Shown here: positions 51,012 to 61,637 of the stretch, one piece after another | Layout: every line of letters begins with the position of its first letter | Position numbering within the stretch: the first letter of the stretch is position 1 | NCBI GenBank assembly: GCA_003241895.1 | Contig: QBLY01000009.1 | Span: 1-64,000, forward strand | From: Lysobacteraceae bacterium | GTDB taxonomy: Bacteria; Pseudomonadota; Gammaproteobacteria; Xanthomonadales; Xanthomonadaceae | Reading direction: 5' to 3' | DNA: 64,000 bases | Position numbers and translations under genes: made by a program | Notes under the pieces: model-generated | The model's input: the letters and a program-made list of their open reading frames with translations, nothing else | Databases searched by the model: none | What the model was told of the DNA's origin: nothing

Positions 51012-51443
51012 TTAACGGCAGGAGCTCGGCAGGTACTTGGGCGCCACGGAGCCGCTGCAGGCCCAACGGATCGAGCCACCAGCATCCGACGGAGTCAGCA
51101 CGAGGGTCTGGCCAGCGATCTTGCCGCTGGCCGAGCCCGCCGCACGGAACGTGGCGGTGACGACGCCGGCAGCAAGGTTGACCCGACGCACATACTTGCC
51201 ATTGATGCTGGCCGCCGCAGCAAGGCCCGCGGCAGGGTTATCGATGCCAGTGAAAACGCCGGTATCAGCAAACTTCTCGGAGACCGCAGTCTTGGCACCG
51301 GAAGCCAGGCTCATCGCCTCGGAAACCTGGGCGCGCGCCACATAGTCCTGGTACGCCGGCAGAGCGATGGCGGCCAGGATGGCGATGATCGCGACCACGA
51401 TCATAAGTTCAATCAGGGTGAAGCCTTTCTGGATGGATTTCAT
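51012..51443 (-). CDS. pilA: Major type IV pilin PilA
   Basis: Structural subunit of the type IV pilus. 143 residues: leader MKSIQKG, mature start [32 protein letters not shown], and a C-terminal disulfide ([14 protein letters not shown]). Glutamate at +5 is present for methylation and assembly. A sigma-54 promoter about 95 bp upstream and a strong terminator downstream make it an independent, highly expressed unit controlled by the adjacent PilR/PilS. Confidence 0.95.
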   Translation of the reverse strand: MKSIQKGFTLIELMIVVAIIAILAAIALPAYQDYVARAQVSEAMSLASGAKTAVSEKFADTGVFTGIDNPAAGLAAAASINGKYVRRVNLAAGVVTATFRAAGSASGKIAGQTLVLTPSDAGGSIRWACSGSVAPKYLPSSCR

Positions 51444-51538
51444 AGGTATTGTCCCTAGGGTTGTTGGTAATTGTCACGTGCTCGAACGGTTTTTCCCGTC
51501 CTTGGGTAGCCGTGCCGAGGCACGTGCAGGTAAGTCAA

Positions 51539-51555
51539 TGCATCAACTGTGCCAA
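51539..51555 (-). promoter_or_regulatory. Sigma-54 promoter of pilA
   Basis: The - strand reads TTGGCACAGTTGATGCA: a TGGCAC -24 box and an ATGC -12 box with GG and GC separated by exactly 10 bp, differing from consensus only at the first base of TTGC. Transcription would start near 51528, giving a leader of about 85 nt. PilR, encoded just upstream, is the expected activator. Confidence 0.82.
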
Positions 51556-51646
51556 CTCGGATTCCGCCGTCACAGGCCAAACTATAGGCACATCAAACAA
51601 CGCAAGGCCAGCCAGAAACGGGACAAGAGTCACCCGTACGGGCCGA

Positions 51647-51665
51647 ATTGTCAGAAAGTGACAAT
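51647..51665 (-). promoter_or_regulatory. Candidate PilR-binding palindrome
   Basis: ATTGTCA and TGACAAT form a perfect 7-bp inverted repeat around GAAAG, about 90-110 bp upstream of the sigma-54 promoter, where enhancer-binding proteins act and where PilR binds TGTC-containing sites in Pseudomonas. It also lies just after the pilR stop. Confidence 0.42.
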
Positions 51666-51688
51666 CAGCGTCACATTGAAGCCCGCTT

Positions 51689-53068
51689 TCACTCCATCCC
51701 CAGCTTCTTGAGCTTGTAGCGCAGGGCCCGGAAGGTAATGCCCAGCTGCACCGCGGTCTTGGTCTTGTTGTAGCGGTTGGCTTCCAGCGCTTTCTGGATG
51801 GTGTCGCGCTCCATCTGCTCGATGGCCTCGGGCAGCGCCGTGGCTTCGGTGCCTGCCGCGGCCGGCGACGGCGCCACGGCCTGGCGCAGCGGCACGTCGG
51901 CGTCCTGGCCAATCAGGCTGTCCACCTGGGGCAGGTACAGGTCGGCCACCTCGATGTGCTTACCGTCGCACAGGGCGACGGCGCGCTCGAGGATGTTCTC
52001 CAGCTCACGCACGTTGCCCGGGAAGGGGTGCGCCGCCAGCGCCGCCTCGGCTTCCTCGCTCAGCGAGGGCAGCGCGTCGGTCTGCTCGCCGGCCAGGCGG
52101 GCCAGGATGGCGGCCGAGATCATCGCGATGTCCTCGCTGCGCTGGCGCAGCGGCGGCACGGCCAGCTCGATCACGTTGATGCGGTAATAGAGGTCCTGGC
52201 GGAATTTGCCTTCTTCCACCAGCTTGGCCAGGTTCTTGTGGGTGGCCGACAGGATGCGCACGTCCACCGGCAGCTCTGCCGGTGCGCCCACGGGCCGCAC
52301 GGACTTTTCCTGGATAACGCGCAGCAGCTTCACCTGCATGTGCAGGGGCAGCTCGGCCACTTCGTCCAGGAACAGGGTGCCGCCGTTGGCGGCCTGGAAC
52401 AGGCCTTCCTTGTCGGCGTGTGCGCCGGTGAAGCTGCCCTTCTTGTGGCCGAACAGCTCGCTTTCCATCAGCTCCGAAGGAATGGCGCCGCAGTTCACCG
52501 GCACGAAGGTGCCGGCCACGCGCGACCCCTGTTCGTGGATCAGGCGCGCCACCAGCTCCTTGCCCACGCCCGATTCGCCGCTGATGTACACCGGCGCCTG
52601 GCTGCGGGCGACGCGGCCGATGGTCTGGCGCAGCTGCTGCATGCGCCCCGACTCGCCCAGCAGGCGGCCGCTGGCAGGGGTGGCGCTGCGGCGCTGCTGG
52701 TTGAGGTCCAGCGCGTGCTGCACCAGCCGGCGCAGCACGGTGAGGTCCACGGGCTTGGTGACGAAGTCGAAGGCGCCGGCCTTGAGCGCGTTCACGGCGG
52801 CTTCGACGTTGCCGAAAGCGGTGATCATGGCCACGGGAGTGTCGGGATAGCGCGTGGCGATCAGCGAAATAAGGTCCAGCCCGGAACCGTCGGGCAGCCG
52901 CATGTCGGTCAGGCACAGGTCGTAGCTGCCCTGGGCCAGCTGGGCGCGGGCGCTGGTGAGGTCGGCGGCAGTGTCCACGCGCAGCCCCATCCGGCCCAGG
53001 GTGAGGACCAGCAGCTCCCGGATGTCGCGTTCGTCGTCTACTACCAGGGCGCTGCGGGGGGTGGCCAT
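51689..53068 (-). CDS. pilR: Sigma-54-dependent response regulator PilR
   Basis: NtrC-type activator of pilin transcription. 459 residues: receiver domain with D11-D12 and phosphorylation site D55; AAA+ domain (about 135-370) with Walker A GESGVGKE and the sigma-54 contact loop GSFTGA (serine variant of GAFTGA); Fis-type helix-turn-helix at the C-terminus (NKTKTAVQLGITFRALRYK). Encoded beside pilS and upstream of pilA, as in Pseudomonas and Xanthomonas. Confidence 0.96.
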   Translation of the reverse strand: MATPRSALVVDDERDIRELLVLTLGRMGLRVDTAADLTSARAQLAQGSYDLCLTDMRLPDGSGLDLISLIATRYPDTPVAMITAFGNVEAAVNALKAGAFDFVTKPVDLTVLRRLVQHALDLNQQRRSATPASGRLLGESGRMQQLRQTIGRVARSQAPVYISGESGVGKELVARLIHEQGSRVAGTFVPVNCGAIPSELMESELFGHKKGSFTGAHADKEGLFQAANGGTLFLDEVAELPLHMQVKLLRVIQEKSVRPVGAPAELPVDVRILSATHKNLAKLVEEGKFRQDLYYRINVIELAVPPLRQRSEDIAMISAAILARLAGEQTDALPSLSEEAEAALAAHPFPGNVRELENILERAVALCDGKHIEVADLYLPQVDSLIGQDADVPLRQAVAPSPAAAGTEATALPEAIEQMERDTIQKALEANRYNKTKTAVQLGITFRALRYKLKKLGME

Positions 53069-53124
53069 GTATTACCGGGGGACGGGCGGGAAAGGCCCCC
53101 ATACCTTAGCTGAATCGGGTGGTT

Positions 53125-54759
53125 TCAGGCCAGATTGAGCCGGCCGTTGCCGATATCGTCCTGCATCAGGGTCAGGCCCGGCGGCAGCACGATGCGGAAG
53201 CAGCTGCCGCCGCCCGGCACGGGCTGGTAAGTCAGGGTGCACTGGTTGGCCTCGCAAAGCTGCTGGGCGATGTACAGGCCCAGCCCGGTGCCGTGTTCGC
53301 TGGTGGTATAGAAAGGCGTGAATATCCGGTCGGCCACCGCTGCGGGGATGCCCGGCCCGCGGTCGCTGACGGTGAGCTCGGGCGGCGCGCCTGGCGGGGC
53401 GCTGCGCACGGCTACGGTCACCCTCGCCGGCTCGCCGGGCAGGCGGCCGTAGGTCAGTGCGTTCTGCACCAGGATGGTCAGCACCTGGTGCAGATGCCGC
53501 GGGTCGGCCATGGCCAGCGTGGTGCGCTCGCTCACCGCCTGAACGATGTCGGTTTCCAGCGGATGGCTGGCGCGGTATTCGTCCACGAAGCGGCGGGCGA
53601 ACTGGCCGATGTCCACCGTTTCGGGCTGCGACCGCTCGCGCCGCGCCAGGCCCAGGATGTCCTGCACGATGCCGTTCATGCGCTGGCACTGGGTGTGGAT
53701 GATCTCCAGCAGGCGGCGGTCGGCCTCGGGCAGGTTGGTGGTTTCCTCCAGCAGCTGAACCGAATAGCTGATGGCCGCCAGCGGGTTGCGGATTTCGTGG
53801 GCGATGCTGGCCGAAAGCCGGCCCAGCGTGGCCAGGGTGAGCTCTTCGGCGCGGTCGGAATACAGCCGGCTGTCGTCGAGGAAGATCAGGAACAGGTTGT
53901 CGGTAAGGCTGAGCGACACAAATCGCGGCAGCACCTCCGGCGCGCCCTCGGCCAGGGTCATCGCCTTGGGGGTCTCGCCCCGGCCCTGCCGCCAGACCAG
54001 CAGCGCCCGGTGCAGGCTTACCGCCACGTCGGACAACTGCTGGCGGTCGGGCGAGGGTTTGCCCAGCAGCCCCCAGGCGGCCTCGTTGCAAACCTTCACC
54101 CGGTGGTCGCCGTCCACCACCAGGATGCCGGTGCGCATGCGCCGGATCACCAGCTCGTTGATCTCGGCCTGGTTGGCCAGCTCTTCGCCGCGCCGGTCGG
54201 CCAGGGCCTGCGATTCGATCACCTGCCGGCTCAGCAGCTCGCACAGCACCGCGGTGGCGAGGTAGGTCACGCTGAACATCACCGACTCGGCCATCGGCCG
54301 TTGGTCGATGGCCTCGAACGCGCGGCGGTAAAAGCTTTCGCTCAGCACCACCAAGGCCGCCGCGGTGGCGAAGCCCAGGCCCACGCGCTGGGGCAGGATC
54401 AGCGCGCCGGCGCCGACGTTGAACAGCAGCAGCAGGGCGATGCCGCCCTGGCCGCCGCTGGTGACGGCCAGGGTGCCAATCACCGCCAGAAGGTCCAGGC
54501 TCAGGCCGACCGCCGCCTGGCGAGGCGGCGGGATCTCACTGCGGTAGCTGGCCACCAGCAGTGCGATGGCCGCAACGAAGTACAGCACCACCAAGGTCTT
54601 GAGCACGCCCGGATCGCGGATTTCCAGCATGTATTCGCCCACCGGGCTGAAGGCCACCAGCGCCAGCAGCGCGGCCTCGAGCATCCGGTAGAGCGTAAAG
54701 AAGTAGAGCTCGCGCCGCTGCGGCGAGTTCGCTATGGATTTGCGGTGGGGCCTGGCCAT
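53125..54759 (-). CDS. pilS: Type IV pilus sensor histidine kinase PilS
   Basis: Membrane histidine kinase that phosphorylates PilR. 544 residues: about six membrane helices (25-190), a PAS-like segment (about 215-320), HisKA with phosphoacceptor [15 protein letters not shown], and HATPase with [16 protein letters not shown] and [11 protein letters not shown]. The start at 54759 gives a short cytoplasmic tail; the frame stays open far upstream but runs antisense to sucC. Separated from pilR by 56 bp. Confidence 0.94.
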   Translation of the reverse strand: MARPHRKSIANSPQRRELYFFTLYRMLEAALLALVAFSPVGEYMLEIRDPGVLKTLVVLYFVAAIALLVASYRSEIPPPRQAAVGLSLDLLAVIGTLAVTSGGQGGIALLLLFNVGAGALILPQRVGLGFATAAALVVLSESFYRRAFEAIDQRPMAESVMFSVTYLATAVLCELLSRQVIESQALADRRGEELANQAEINELVIRRMRTGILVVDGDHRVKVCNEAAWGLLGKPSPDRQQLSDVAVSLHRALLVWRQGRGETPKAMTLAEGAPEVLPRFVSLSLTDNLFLIFLDDSRLYSDRAEELTLATLGRLSASIAHEIRNPLAAISYSVQLLEETTNLPEADRRLLEIIHTQCQRMNGIVQDILGLARRERSQPETVDIGQFARRFVDEYRASHPLETDIVQAVSERTTLAMADPRHLHQVLTILVQNALTYGRLPGEPARVTVAVRSAPPGAPPELTVSDRGPGIPAAVADRIFTPFYTTSEHGTGLGLYIAQQLCEANQCTLTYQPVPGGGSCFRIVLPPGLTLMQDDIGNGRLNLA

Positions 54760-54841
54760 GGTCCAAGTATGCCCCTCGGCGGGGCCCATGGACTCCGGCG
54801 ATCGGGCCATGGCGCCCTTCCACCCCGGAAAACCCGCGTCT

Positions 54842-54870
54842 TTGCCTTTGAAGGGGGGGTCGGCGACAAT
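54842..54870 (+). promoter_or_regulatory. Probable sucC promoter
   Basis: TTGCCT (54842-54847), 17-bp spacer and GACAAT (54865-54870) about 43 bp before the sucC ATG, in the divergent region with pilS. Confidence 0.5.
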
Positions 54871-54912
54871 AACGCCCCTCGCTCGCGACCCCTCCCACTT
54901 CAAGGTAGCCGC

Positions 54913-56073
<1,161 letters not shown>

Positions 56074-56086
56074 GGACACACAAACC

Positions 56087-56959
56087 ATGAGCGTTTTGGT
56101 CAACAAGAACACCAAGGTCATCGTCCAGGGCTTCACCGGCCAGCAGGGCACCTTCCACGCCGAGCAGATGCTCGAGTACGGCACCAAGGTCGTCGGCGGC
56201 GTCACGCCGGGCAAGGGCGGCACCACCCATATCGGCCTGCCGGTGTTCAACACCGTGCGCGAAGCCGTGGAAGAAACTGGCGCCGACGCGTCGGTGATCT
56301 ACGTGCCGCCGCCGTTCGCGGCCGACGCCATCCTGGAAGCGGCCGACGCCGGCATCCGGGTCATCGTCTGCATCACCGAAGGCATCCCGGTGCTGGACAT
56401 GCTGCGCGTCAAGAACACTTTGGACGGCTACGAGGACGTGGTGCTGGTCGGCCCGAACTGCCCCGGCGTGATCACCCCGGGCGAGTGCAAGATTGGCATC
56501 ATGCCGGGCCATATCCACATGCCGGGCAAGATCGGCATCGTGTCGCGCTCGGGCACGCTCACCTACGAAGCCGTGAAGCAGACCACCGACGCCGGCCTGG
56601 GCCAGTCCACCTGCATCGGCATCGGCGGCGACCCGATCAACGGCACCAACTTCATCGACGCCCTGAAGCTGTTCCAGGAAGACCCGCAGACCGAAGGCAT
56701 CATCATGGTCGGCGAAATCGGCGGCAGCGCCGAGGAAGAAGCAGCCGAATACATCGCCCAGTACGTCACCAAGCCGGTGGTGGGCTTCATCGCCGGCGCC
56801 TCGGCTCCGGAAGGCAAGCGCATGGGCCACGCGGGCGCCATCGCCTCGGGCGGGCAGGGCACGGCGGCGGGCAAGTTCGCCGCGCTCGAGAAGGCCGGCG
56901 TCACCACGGTGAAGTCGCCCGGCGACCTGGGCCAGGCCATCGCGGCCCGGCTGAAGTAA
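56087..56959 (+). CDS. sucD: Succinyl-CoA synthetase alpha subunit
   Basis: CoA-binding subunit carrying the phosphohistidine. 290 residues: [42 protein letters not shown] and the active-site [11 protein letters not shown] (H248). The operon ends at a terminator starting 24 bp after the stop. Confidence 0.98.
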   Translation: MSVLVNKNTKVIVQGFTGQQGTFHAEQMLEYGTKVVGGVTPGKGGTTHIGLPVFNTVREAVEETGADASVIYVPPPFAADAILEAADAGIRVIVCITEGIPVLDMLRVKNTLDGYEDVVLVGPNCPGVITPGECKIGIMPGHIHMPGKIGIVSRSGTLTYEAVKQTTDAGLGQSTCIGIGGDPINGTNFIDALKLFQEDPQTEGIIMVGEIGGSAEEEAAEYIAQYVTKPVVGFIAGASAPEGKRMGHAGAIASGGQGTAAGKFAALEKAGVTTVKSPGDLGQAIAARLK

Positions 56960-56982
56960 CCTTTCTAAAATGTTTGGACGAC

Positions 56983-57011
56983 AGGGCCGCTTGATGCGGC
57001 CCTTGTTGTTT
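56983..57011 (+). terminator. Rho-independent terminator after sucCD
   Basis: AGGGCCGC (56983-56990) and GCGGCCCT (56996-57003) form an 8-bp stem with a TTGAT loop, followed by TGTTGTTT. Confidence 0.8.
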
Positions 57012-57028
57012 CCTGGGTGGGGAGAGGG

Positions 57029-58969
57029 ATGAAGTTCAAAACGGATATCGAAGGTTTGCGCGGTGTTGCAGTGCTGTTGGTAGTGCTTGCGCATGCAGGC
57101 GCTCCCGGGCTTGCCGGCGGCTTCATCGGCGTGGACATCTTCTTTGTAATCTCCGGCTTTCTGATTACCGCACTGCTGACTGACGAACTTCGCGAGTCGG
57201 GGCGGATTGACTACTGGGCCTTCTACGCGCGGCGTGCACGCCGGCTGGCGCCCGCCTTGTTGGTCATGATCGCGTTGGTTACGTTGGCGGCACTGTGGCT
57301 GCTTCCGCGCGACGTGCTCACACTTCAGCTTACCAGCGCGTTCTGGGCGGTCCTATGGGCGGCCAACTTCCATTTCACCTTTGCAGGATTCGAATATTTT
57401 GGTACAGGTGCGAACGGCAGCCTGTTCCTTCACACATGGTCTTTGGCGGTAGAGGAGCAGTTCTACCTTGTGTGGCCCGCTCTTATCGCGCTGCTGTGGC
57501 GCCGATTCGGCACGGGAATCTCTACCTTGGCGTGGATAACCATTATCGGGTTCATGCTGAGCTTGGCCATGCTGTCGCACAACGCCGAGGCCGCCTACTA
57601 CCTTATGCCGTCGCGACTTTGGCAGTTGTCACTCGGGGGTTTGGTTTATCGGATGTCTGCGGGACCATGGTTGACGCGGCCTTGGATTCCCGGACTTGCA
57701 GGCGGCATCGGCGTGGTCTTTCTTGCAGCATCGTTGGTCTGGATCGATGGCTCACGTCCATATCCAGGATGGGACGCGCTTTTCCCCACCCTGGCGGCAG
57801 GATGTCTTCTGGTCAGTGGCTTTTCGCGGGCTGGTTGGGTGCCTAGGTTGCTTTCACTACAGGTCCTGCGCCTTCCTGGCCGCATTTCTTACAGCTGGTA
57901 TTTATGGCACTGGCCGTTCCTGATGATCATGCCGGTGATGGGGCTCGGAACGCCCACAATGCCGCTGACATTGGGCTTGGTATTGATCTCGTTCTTGGTC
58001 GCTTGGGCCAGCTATATCTGGGTAGAGGCGCCCGCCCGCCGCTCGAGTAGGAGCTCCCGCGACTCTGTGCTGTTGGCGCTGTTCGCGTCCGTCATAGTTG
58101 CAGCGTTACTTTTGGTGTTGGGTAGTCTGGAAAGGCCGGCGCCTGAAGCCTGGGCTGATTCGCTCGAGGGCCGAGTAGGTGCAGCGATAAGCGTTCCCGA
58201 GATATACAGCCGTCCAGGCTGTGATGATTGGTACAGCTCGTCAGACCTAGTGCCGTGCGCGTCAGGGAAGGTGGCCGAAGGATCTGTGGCACCAGAAGGC
58301 GTTGTCGTATTCATTGGTGACAGCGTCGGAGCTCAATGGCTACCTGCGCTGGAAAAAGTAGCCGACCAATGGCGGTATCGACTGATAGTGTTGACCAAAT
58401 CCTCTTGCCCCATCGCGGACGTTCCGTTCGTATACCCTCGCATCAACCGGCGTTTCACTGAATGCGAGGAATGGAGGCAGAAAGCAATAGAATTTGTTGA
58501 AGCCAACTCACCAGACATAGTGGTGATCGGTTCGACACAGTACGACTTCACTGAAAAGCAATGGCGGGATGGCACTGTCCGTATCGTCAACCTCCTCGCT
58601 GCGCCTGAACGTCCCGTGCTGATCTTGGCGCCCACGCCTATTCTCCCGTTCAATGCTCCGCTCTGCGTAATTACGACGGGCCGGTTGGTTGGCGATAGCT
58701 TGCAAGCACCTGATTGCGCGTCCCCATTGGCTAAAAGCGACAGTACAACAGTGACGGCCTATCTCAGAAGCGCAGTGGTGTCTGGAGGGCAGGGCGAGGT
58801 CGTCTACCTCAACGATTTGGTTTGTCCAGACCAACAGTGCCGTGCGCTGATCAACGGCCGCTTGGTTTATCGGGACGAGCAGCATCTAAACGCCGATTTC
58901 GTCGAAAGTCTCACTCCGGCGGTAGCGTTGCGCCTGCGATCCGCCATAGAGACGATTCGGAACCGCTAG
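57029..58969 (+). CDS. OafA/YrhL-type acyltransferase with SGNH domain
   Basis: A 646-residue membrane O-acyltransferase, typically acetylating O-antigen or other surface glycans. The acyltransferase-3 domain (about 1-345, ten helices) has the FKTDIEGLRGVAVLLVVLAH start and FFVISGFLIT; the periplasmic SGNH domain (about 430-640) has VVFIGDSVGAQW as its catalytic-serine block. Start ATG 57029 with GGAGAGGG just upstream. It sits alone between sucD and nadE, with lower GC and less biased codons than its neighbours, suggesting acquisition. No dedicated promoter is clear. Confidence 0.88.
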   Translation: MKFKTDIEGLRGVAVLLVVLAHAGAPGLAGGFIGVDIFFVISGFLITALLTDELRESGRIDYWAFYARRARRLAPALLVMIALVTLAALWLLPRDVLTLQLTSAFWAVLWAANFHFTFAGFEYFGTGANGSLFLHTWSLAVEEQFYLVWPALIALLWRRFGTGISTLAWITIIGFMLSLAMLSHNAEAAYYLMPSRLWQLSLGGLVYRMSAGPWLTRPWIPGLAGGIGVVFLAASLVWIDGSRPYPGWDALFPTLAAGCLLVSGFSRAGWVPRLLSLQVLRLPGRISYSWYLWHWPFLMIMPVMGLGTPTMPLTLGLVLISFLVAWASYIWVEAPARRSSRSSRDSVLLALFASVIVAALLLVLGSLERPAPEAWADSLEGRVGAAISVPEIYSRPGCDDWYSSSDLVPCASGKVAEGSVAPEGVVVFIGDSVGAQWLPALEKVADQWRYRLIVLTKSSCPIADVPFVYPRINRRFTECEEWRQKAIEFVEANSPDIVVIGSTQYDFTEKQWRDGTVRIVNLLAAPERPVLILAPTPILPFNAPLCVITTGRLVGDSLQAPDCASPLAKSDSTTVTAYLRSAVVSGGQGEVVYLNDLVCPDQQCRALINGRLVYRDEQHLNADFVESLTPAVALRLRSAIETIRNR

Positions 58970-59001
58970 AATCCCTTACAAGACTTGAATCGAGCTCCCA
59001 G

Positions 59002-60636
59002 ATGGCCGCTGACTCTCTCCGAATCGCCCTGGCCCAATTCGACTTCCTGGTGGGCGACGTGCGGGGCAACGCCACGCGCATCGCGGCGCTGATCGCGCAG
59101 GCGCGCGACGTGCACGGCGCCGACCTGGTGCTGTTCCCCGAGACGGCCGTGTCGGGCTACCCGCCCGAGGACCTGCTGCTGCGCCCAGAGTTCCTGGCCG
59201 CCTGCGATCGCGCCGTGCGGGAAATCGCCGCGGCCTGCACCGGCATCACCGCCGTGGTGGGCTGGCCGGAAGCGGTGGGCGCGGTGGTGTACAACGCCGC
59301 CAGCGTGCTGCGCAACGGCGGCATTGAATTGACGTATCGCAAGCGCGAGCTGCCCAACTACGCGGTGTTCGATGAGCGCCGCTACTTCTCGGTCGACCCC
59401 GACGGCGGCGCCTGCACCTTCGAGGTGGCCGGCGTGCAGGTGGGGCTGATGATCTGCGAAGACCTCTGGTTCCCCGAGCCGCTGGCTGAAACCGCGGCGA
59501 TGGGCGCGCAGCTGGTGGTGGTGCCGAACGCGTCGCCGTTCGAGAGCGACAAGACCGCGGTGCGCGATGCCCTGCTGGCCCAACGCGTGCAGGAAACCGG
59601 CGTCGCCGTGGTTTATCTCAACGGCGTGGGCGGGCAGGACGAGCTGGTGTTCGACGGCGCCTCGGTGCTGGCCGATGGCGACGGCGGAGTGCATCCGGCC
59701 GCGCGCGCGTTCGAAGAACACTGGCTGGTGACCGACTTCGACGCCGGCGAGCGCCGATTTACACGCCTGCACTGGCCCCAGGAAGCCGACGAGAGCCGCG
59801 AGTCGCTGGCCTACCGGGCCATCGTGCTCGGCATCCGGGATTACTGCGGCAAGAACGGCTTCAACCGCGTCTGGCTGGGGCTGTCGGGCGGCATCGACTC
59901 GGGGCTGGTGCTGGCGCTGGCGGTGGACGCGCTGGGCGCCCGCAACGTCGCCGCCGTGCGGCTGCCGTCGCGCTACACCAGCGACCTGAGCAACGACCTG
60001 GCCGAGGAACAGGCGCGCCTGCTGGGCGTGCGCCTGGAGACGATCGCCATCGAGGCGCCGTTCGAAGGCTTCCTGGCGGCGCTGGCGCCGATGTTCGGCA
60101 ATCTCGAAACGGGCGTGGCTGAGGAAAACCTGCAGTCGCGCAGCCGCGGCGCGCTGATGATGGCGCTGAGCAACCGCTTCGGCGGCCTGCTGCTCACCAC
60201 CGGCAACAAGAGTGAATATGCGGTCGGTTACGCCACGATTTATGGCGACATGTGCGGCGGCTTCGCCCCCATCAAGGACCTCTACAAGACCGAAGTGGTG
60301 GCCCTGTGCCACTGGCGCAACGCGCAATCACCGGCCATCCCCGAAGTGGTGATCACGCGGCCGCCCTCGGCCGAGCTGCGCGACAACCAGACCGACCAGG
60401 ACTCCCTGCCGCCCTACGACGTGCTGGACGCCATCCTGTTGCGGCACGTGGACCAGGAGCGCTCGTTCGCCGAGATCGTCGCCGACGGCTACGACGCTGC
60501 CACCGTGGAGCGCATCCTCAGGCTGGTGCGCATCAGCGAATGGAAGCGCCGCCAGTCGGCGCCGGGGCCCAAGCTGTCGCGCCGCGCCTTCGGCCGCGAA
60601 CGCCGCTATCCGATCACGTCGGGCTGGCGCGACTGA
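59002..60636 (+). CDS. nadE: Glutamine-dependent NAD+ synthetase
   Basis: Final step of NAD synthesis, amidating deamido-NAD with glutamine nitrogen. 544 residues: N-terminal nitrilase-type glutaminase (about 1-255) with E in LFPETAVSGYP, K in YRKRELPNYAVFDE and C in LMICEDLWFPEP; C-terminal synthetase with the LGLSGGIDSG P-loop and TGNKSEYAVGY. ATG 59002 matches the family start. TAGAAT at 58967-58972, overlapping the preceding stop, may be its -10. Confidence 0.97.
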   Translation: MAADSLRIALAQFDFLVGDVRGNATRIAALIAQARDVHGADLVLFPETAVSGYPPEDLLLRPEFLAACDRAVREIAAACTGITAVVGWPEAVGAVVYNAASVLRNGGIELTYRKRELPNYAVFDERRYFSVDPDGGACTFEVAGVQVGLMICEDLWFPEPLAETAAMGAQLVVVPNASPFESDKTAVRDALLAQRVQETGVAVVYLNGVGGQDELVFDGASVLADGDGGVHPAARAFEEHWLVTDFDAGERRFTRLHWPQEADESRESLAYRAIVLGIRDYCGKNGFNRVWLGLSGGIDSGLVLALAVDALGARNVAAVRLPSRYTSDLSNDLAEEQARLLGVRLETIAIEAPFEGFLAALAPMFGNLETGVAEENLQSRSRGALMMALSNRFGGLLLTTGNKSEYAVGYATIYGDMCGGFAPIKDLYKTEVVALCHWRNAQSPAIPEVVITRPPSAELRDNQTDQDSLPPYDVLDAILLRHVDQERSFAEIVADGYDAATVERILRLVRISEWKRRQSAPGPKLSRRAFGRERRYPITSGWRD

Positions 60637-60665
60637 AACAACAACGCCGCCCGGAGGCGGCGTTG
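60636..60665 (-). terminator. Terminator between nadE and bamD
   Basis: CAACGCCGCC (60642-60651) pairs perfectly with GGCGGCGTTG (60656-60665) around a four-base loop. On the - strand it is followed by TTGTTTC, so it mainly serves bamD, but being between convergent genes it may also stop nadE transcripts. Confidence 0.7.
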
Positions 60666-60685
60666 CGAAGTTGCCCCGGCGTGGA

Positions 60686-61525
60686 CTACTTGCCGTCGAA
60701 GGGGTTGATGCGGCTGAAGAAGCCGTCGCCTTCGGGCCAGCCGCGGCCGTTGAGGTAGGGATGGTCGGCGTAGTTCGCCTCCAGTACCTTGCGGGTGTCG
60801 GCGGCCAGGTCGTCCTGGCCCAGGCCGGTGTAGGCGGTGGCCATCAGGGCCAGCGCATCGCCGTCGAAGGCGCTTTGCGGGTAGGTCTGCAGCAGGTACT
60901 TGCCGCGGTTGGCGGCCGCCACGTAGGCGTCCTTGCGCAGGTAGAACAGGCCGACGTTGAGCTCGTGCTGGGCCAGCAGGTTGCGCAGGTAGATCATGCG
61001 CTGGCGGGCGTCGGGGGCGTAGCGGCTGTTGGGGTAACGGCGCACCACGTCGGCGAAGTCGTTCAGGCTCTGGGTGGGCGCGCCCAGGTCGCGGGCCGAC
61101 ATGTCCTGTCGGGCCAGGCGCAGCAGCAGGCCCGAGCTGCGGTCGAAGTTGATCAGCGCCTTGAGGTAATAGGCGTAGTCGATGTGGCGGTGCGTGGGGT
61201 AAGTGCGGATGAAGCGGTTGATGGTGGACGTGGCTTCTTCGGTCTTGGACTGGCGGTACTGCACGTAGGCCAGCTCAAGCTGCGCCTGTTCGCTGTAGGC
61301 GCCGTACGGGAAGCGCGACACCAGGCGCTGGTAGAAGCGGCCGGCGCGGTCGTAATTCTGGCCGTCCATCGAGGATTTGGCCTCGGAATACATGGCTTCC
61401 ACCGGCAGGGTTTCGGTTTCCGCCTCGCGGTCGCCGAACAGCTTGCCCATGCTCTGGCAGCCTCCCAGGGTCACCACGAGCATCAGGATAAGGAGAAAAC
61501 GCGTCTTGCCGAGCAGTCGGGTCAT
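60686..61525 (-). CDS. bamD: Outer membrane assembly lipoprotein BamD
   Basis: Essential lipoprotein of the BAM complex that inserts beta-barrel proteins. 279 residues: signal peptide with lipobox TLGGC (lipidated C23), then five TPR-like repeats (about 40-245), including [21 protein letters not shown] and [14 protein letters not shown]. Divergent from rluD, as in E. coli. Confidence 0.96.
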   Translation of the reverse strand: MTRLLGKTRFLLILMLVVTLGGCQSMGKLFGDREAETETLPVEAMYSEAKSSMDGQNYDRAGRFYQRLVSRFPYGAYSEQAQLELAYVQYRQSKTEEATSTINRFIRTYPTHRHIDYAYYLKALINFDRSSGLLLRLARQDMSARDLGAPTQSLNDFADVVRRYPNSRYAPDARQRMIYLRNLLAQHELNVGLFYLRKDAYVAAANRGKYLLQTYPQSAFDGDALALMATAYTGLGQDDLAADTRKVLEANYADHPYLNGRGWPEGDGFFSRINPFDGK

Positions 61526-61637
61526 CGGGATGGCAGGTCAGGGCGCTGGAGGCAGCAAGTTCGGGGATAATACCGGAAAGCCCGCTGTCGCCTCCATGAA
61601 TGGGGGCGGGGGCCGCCCCTGGCCCGACGAGACGCCC

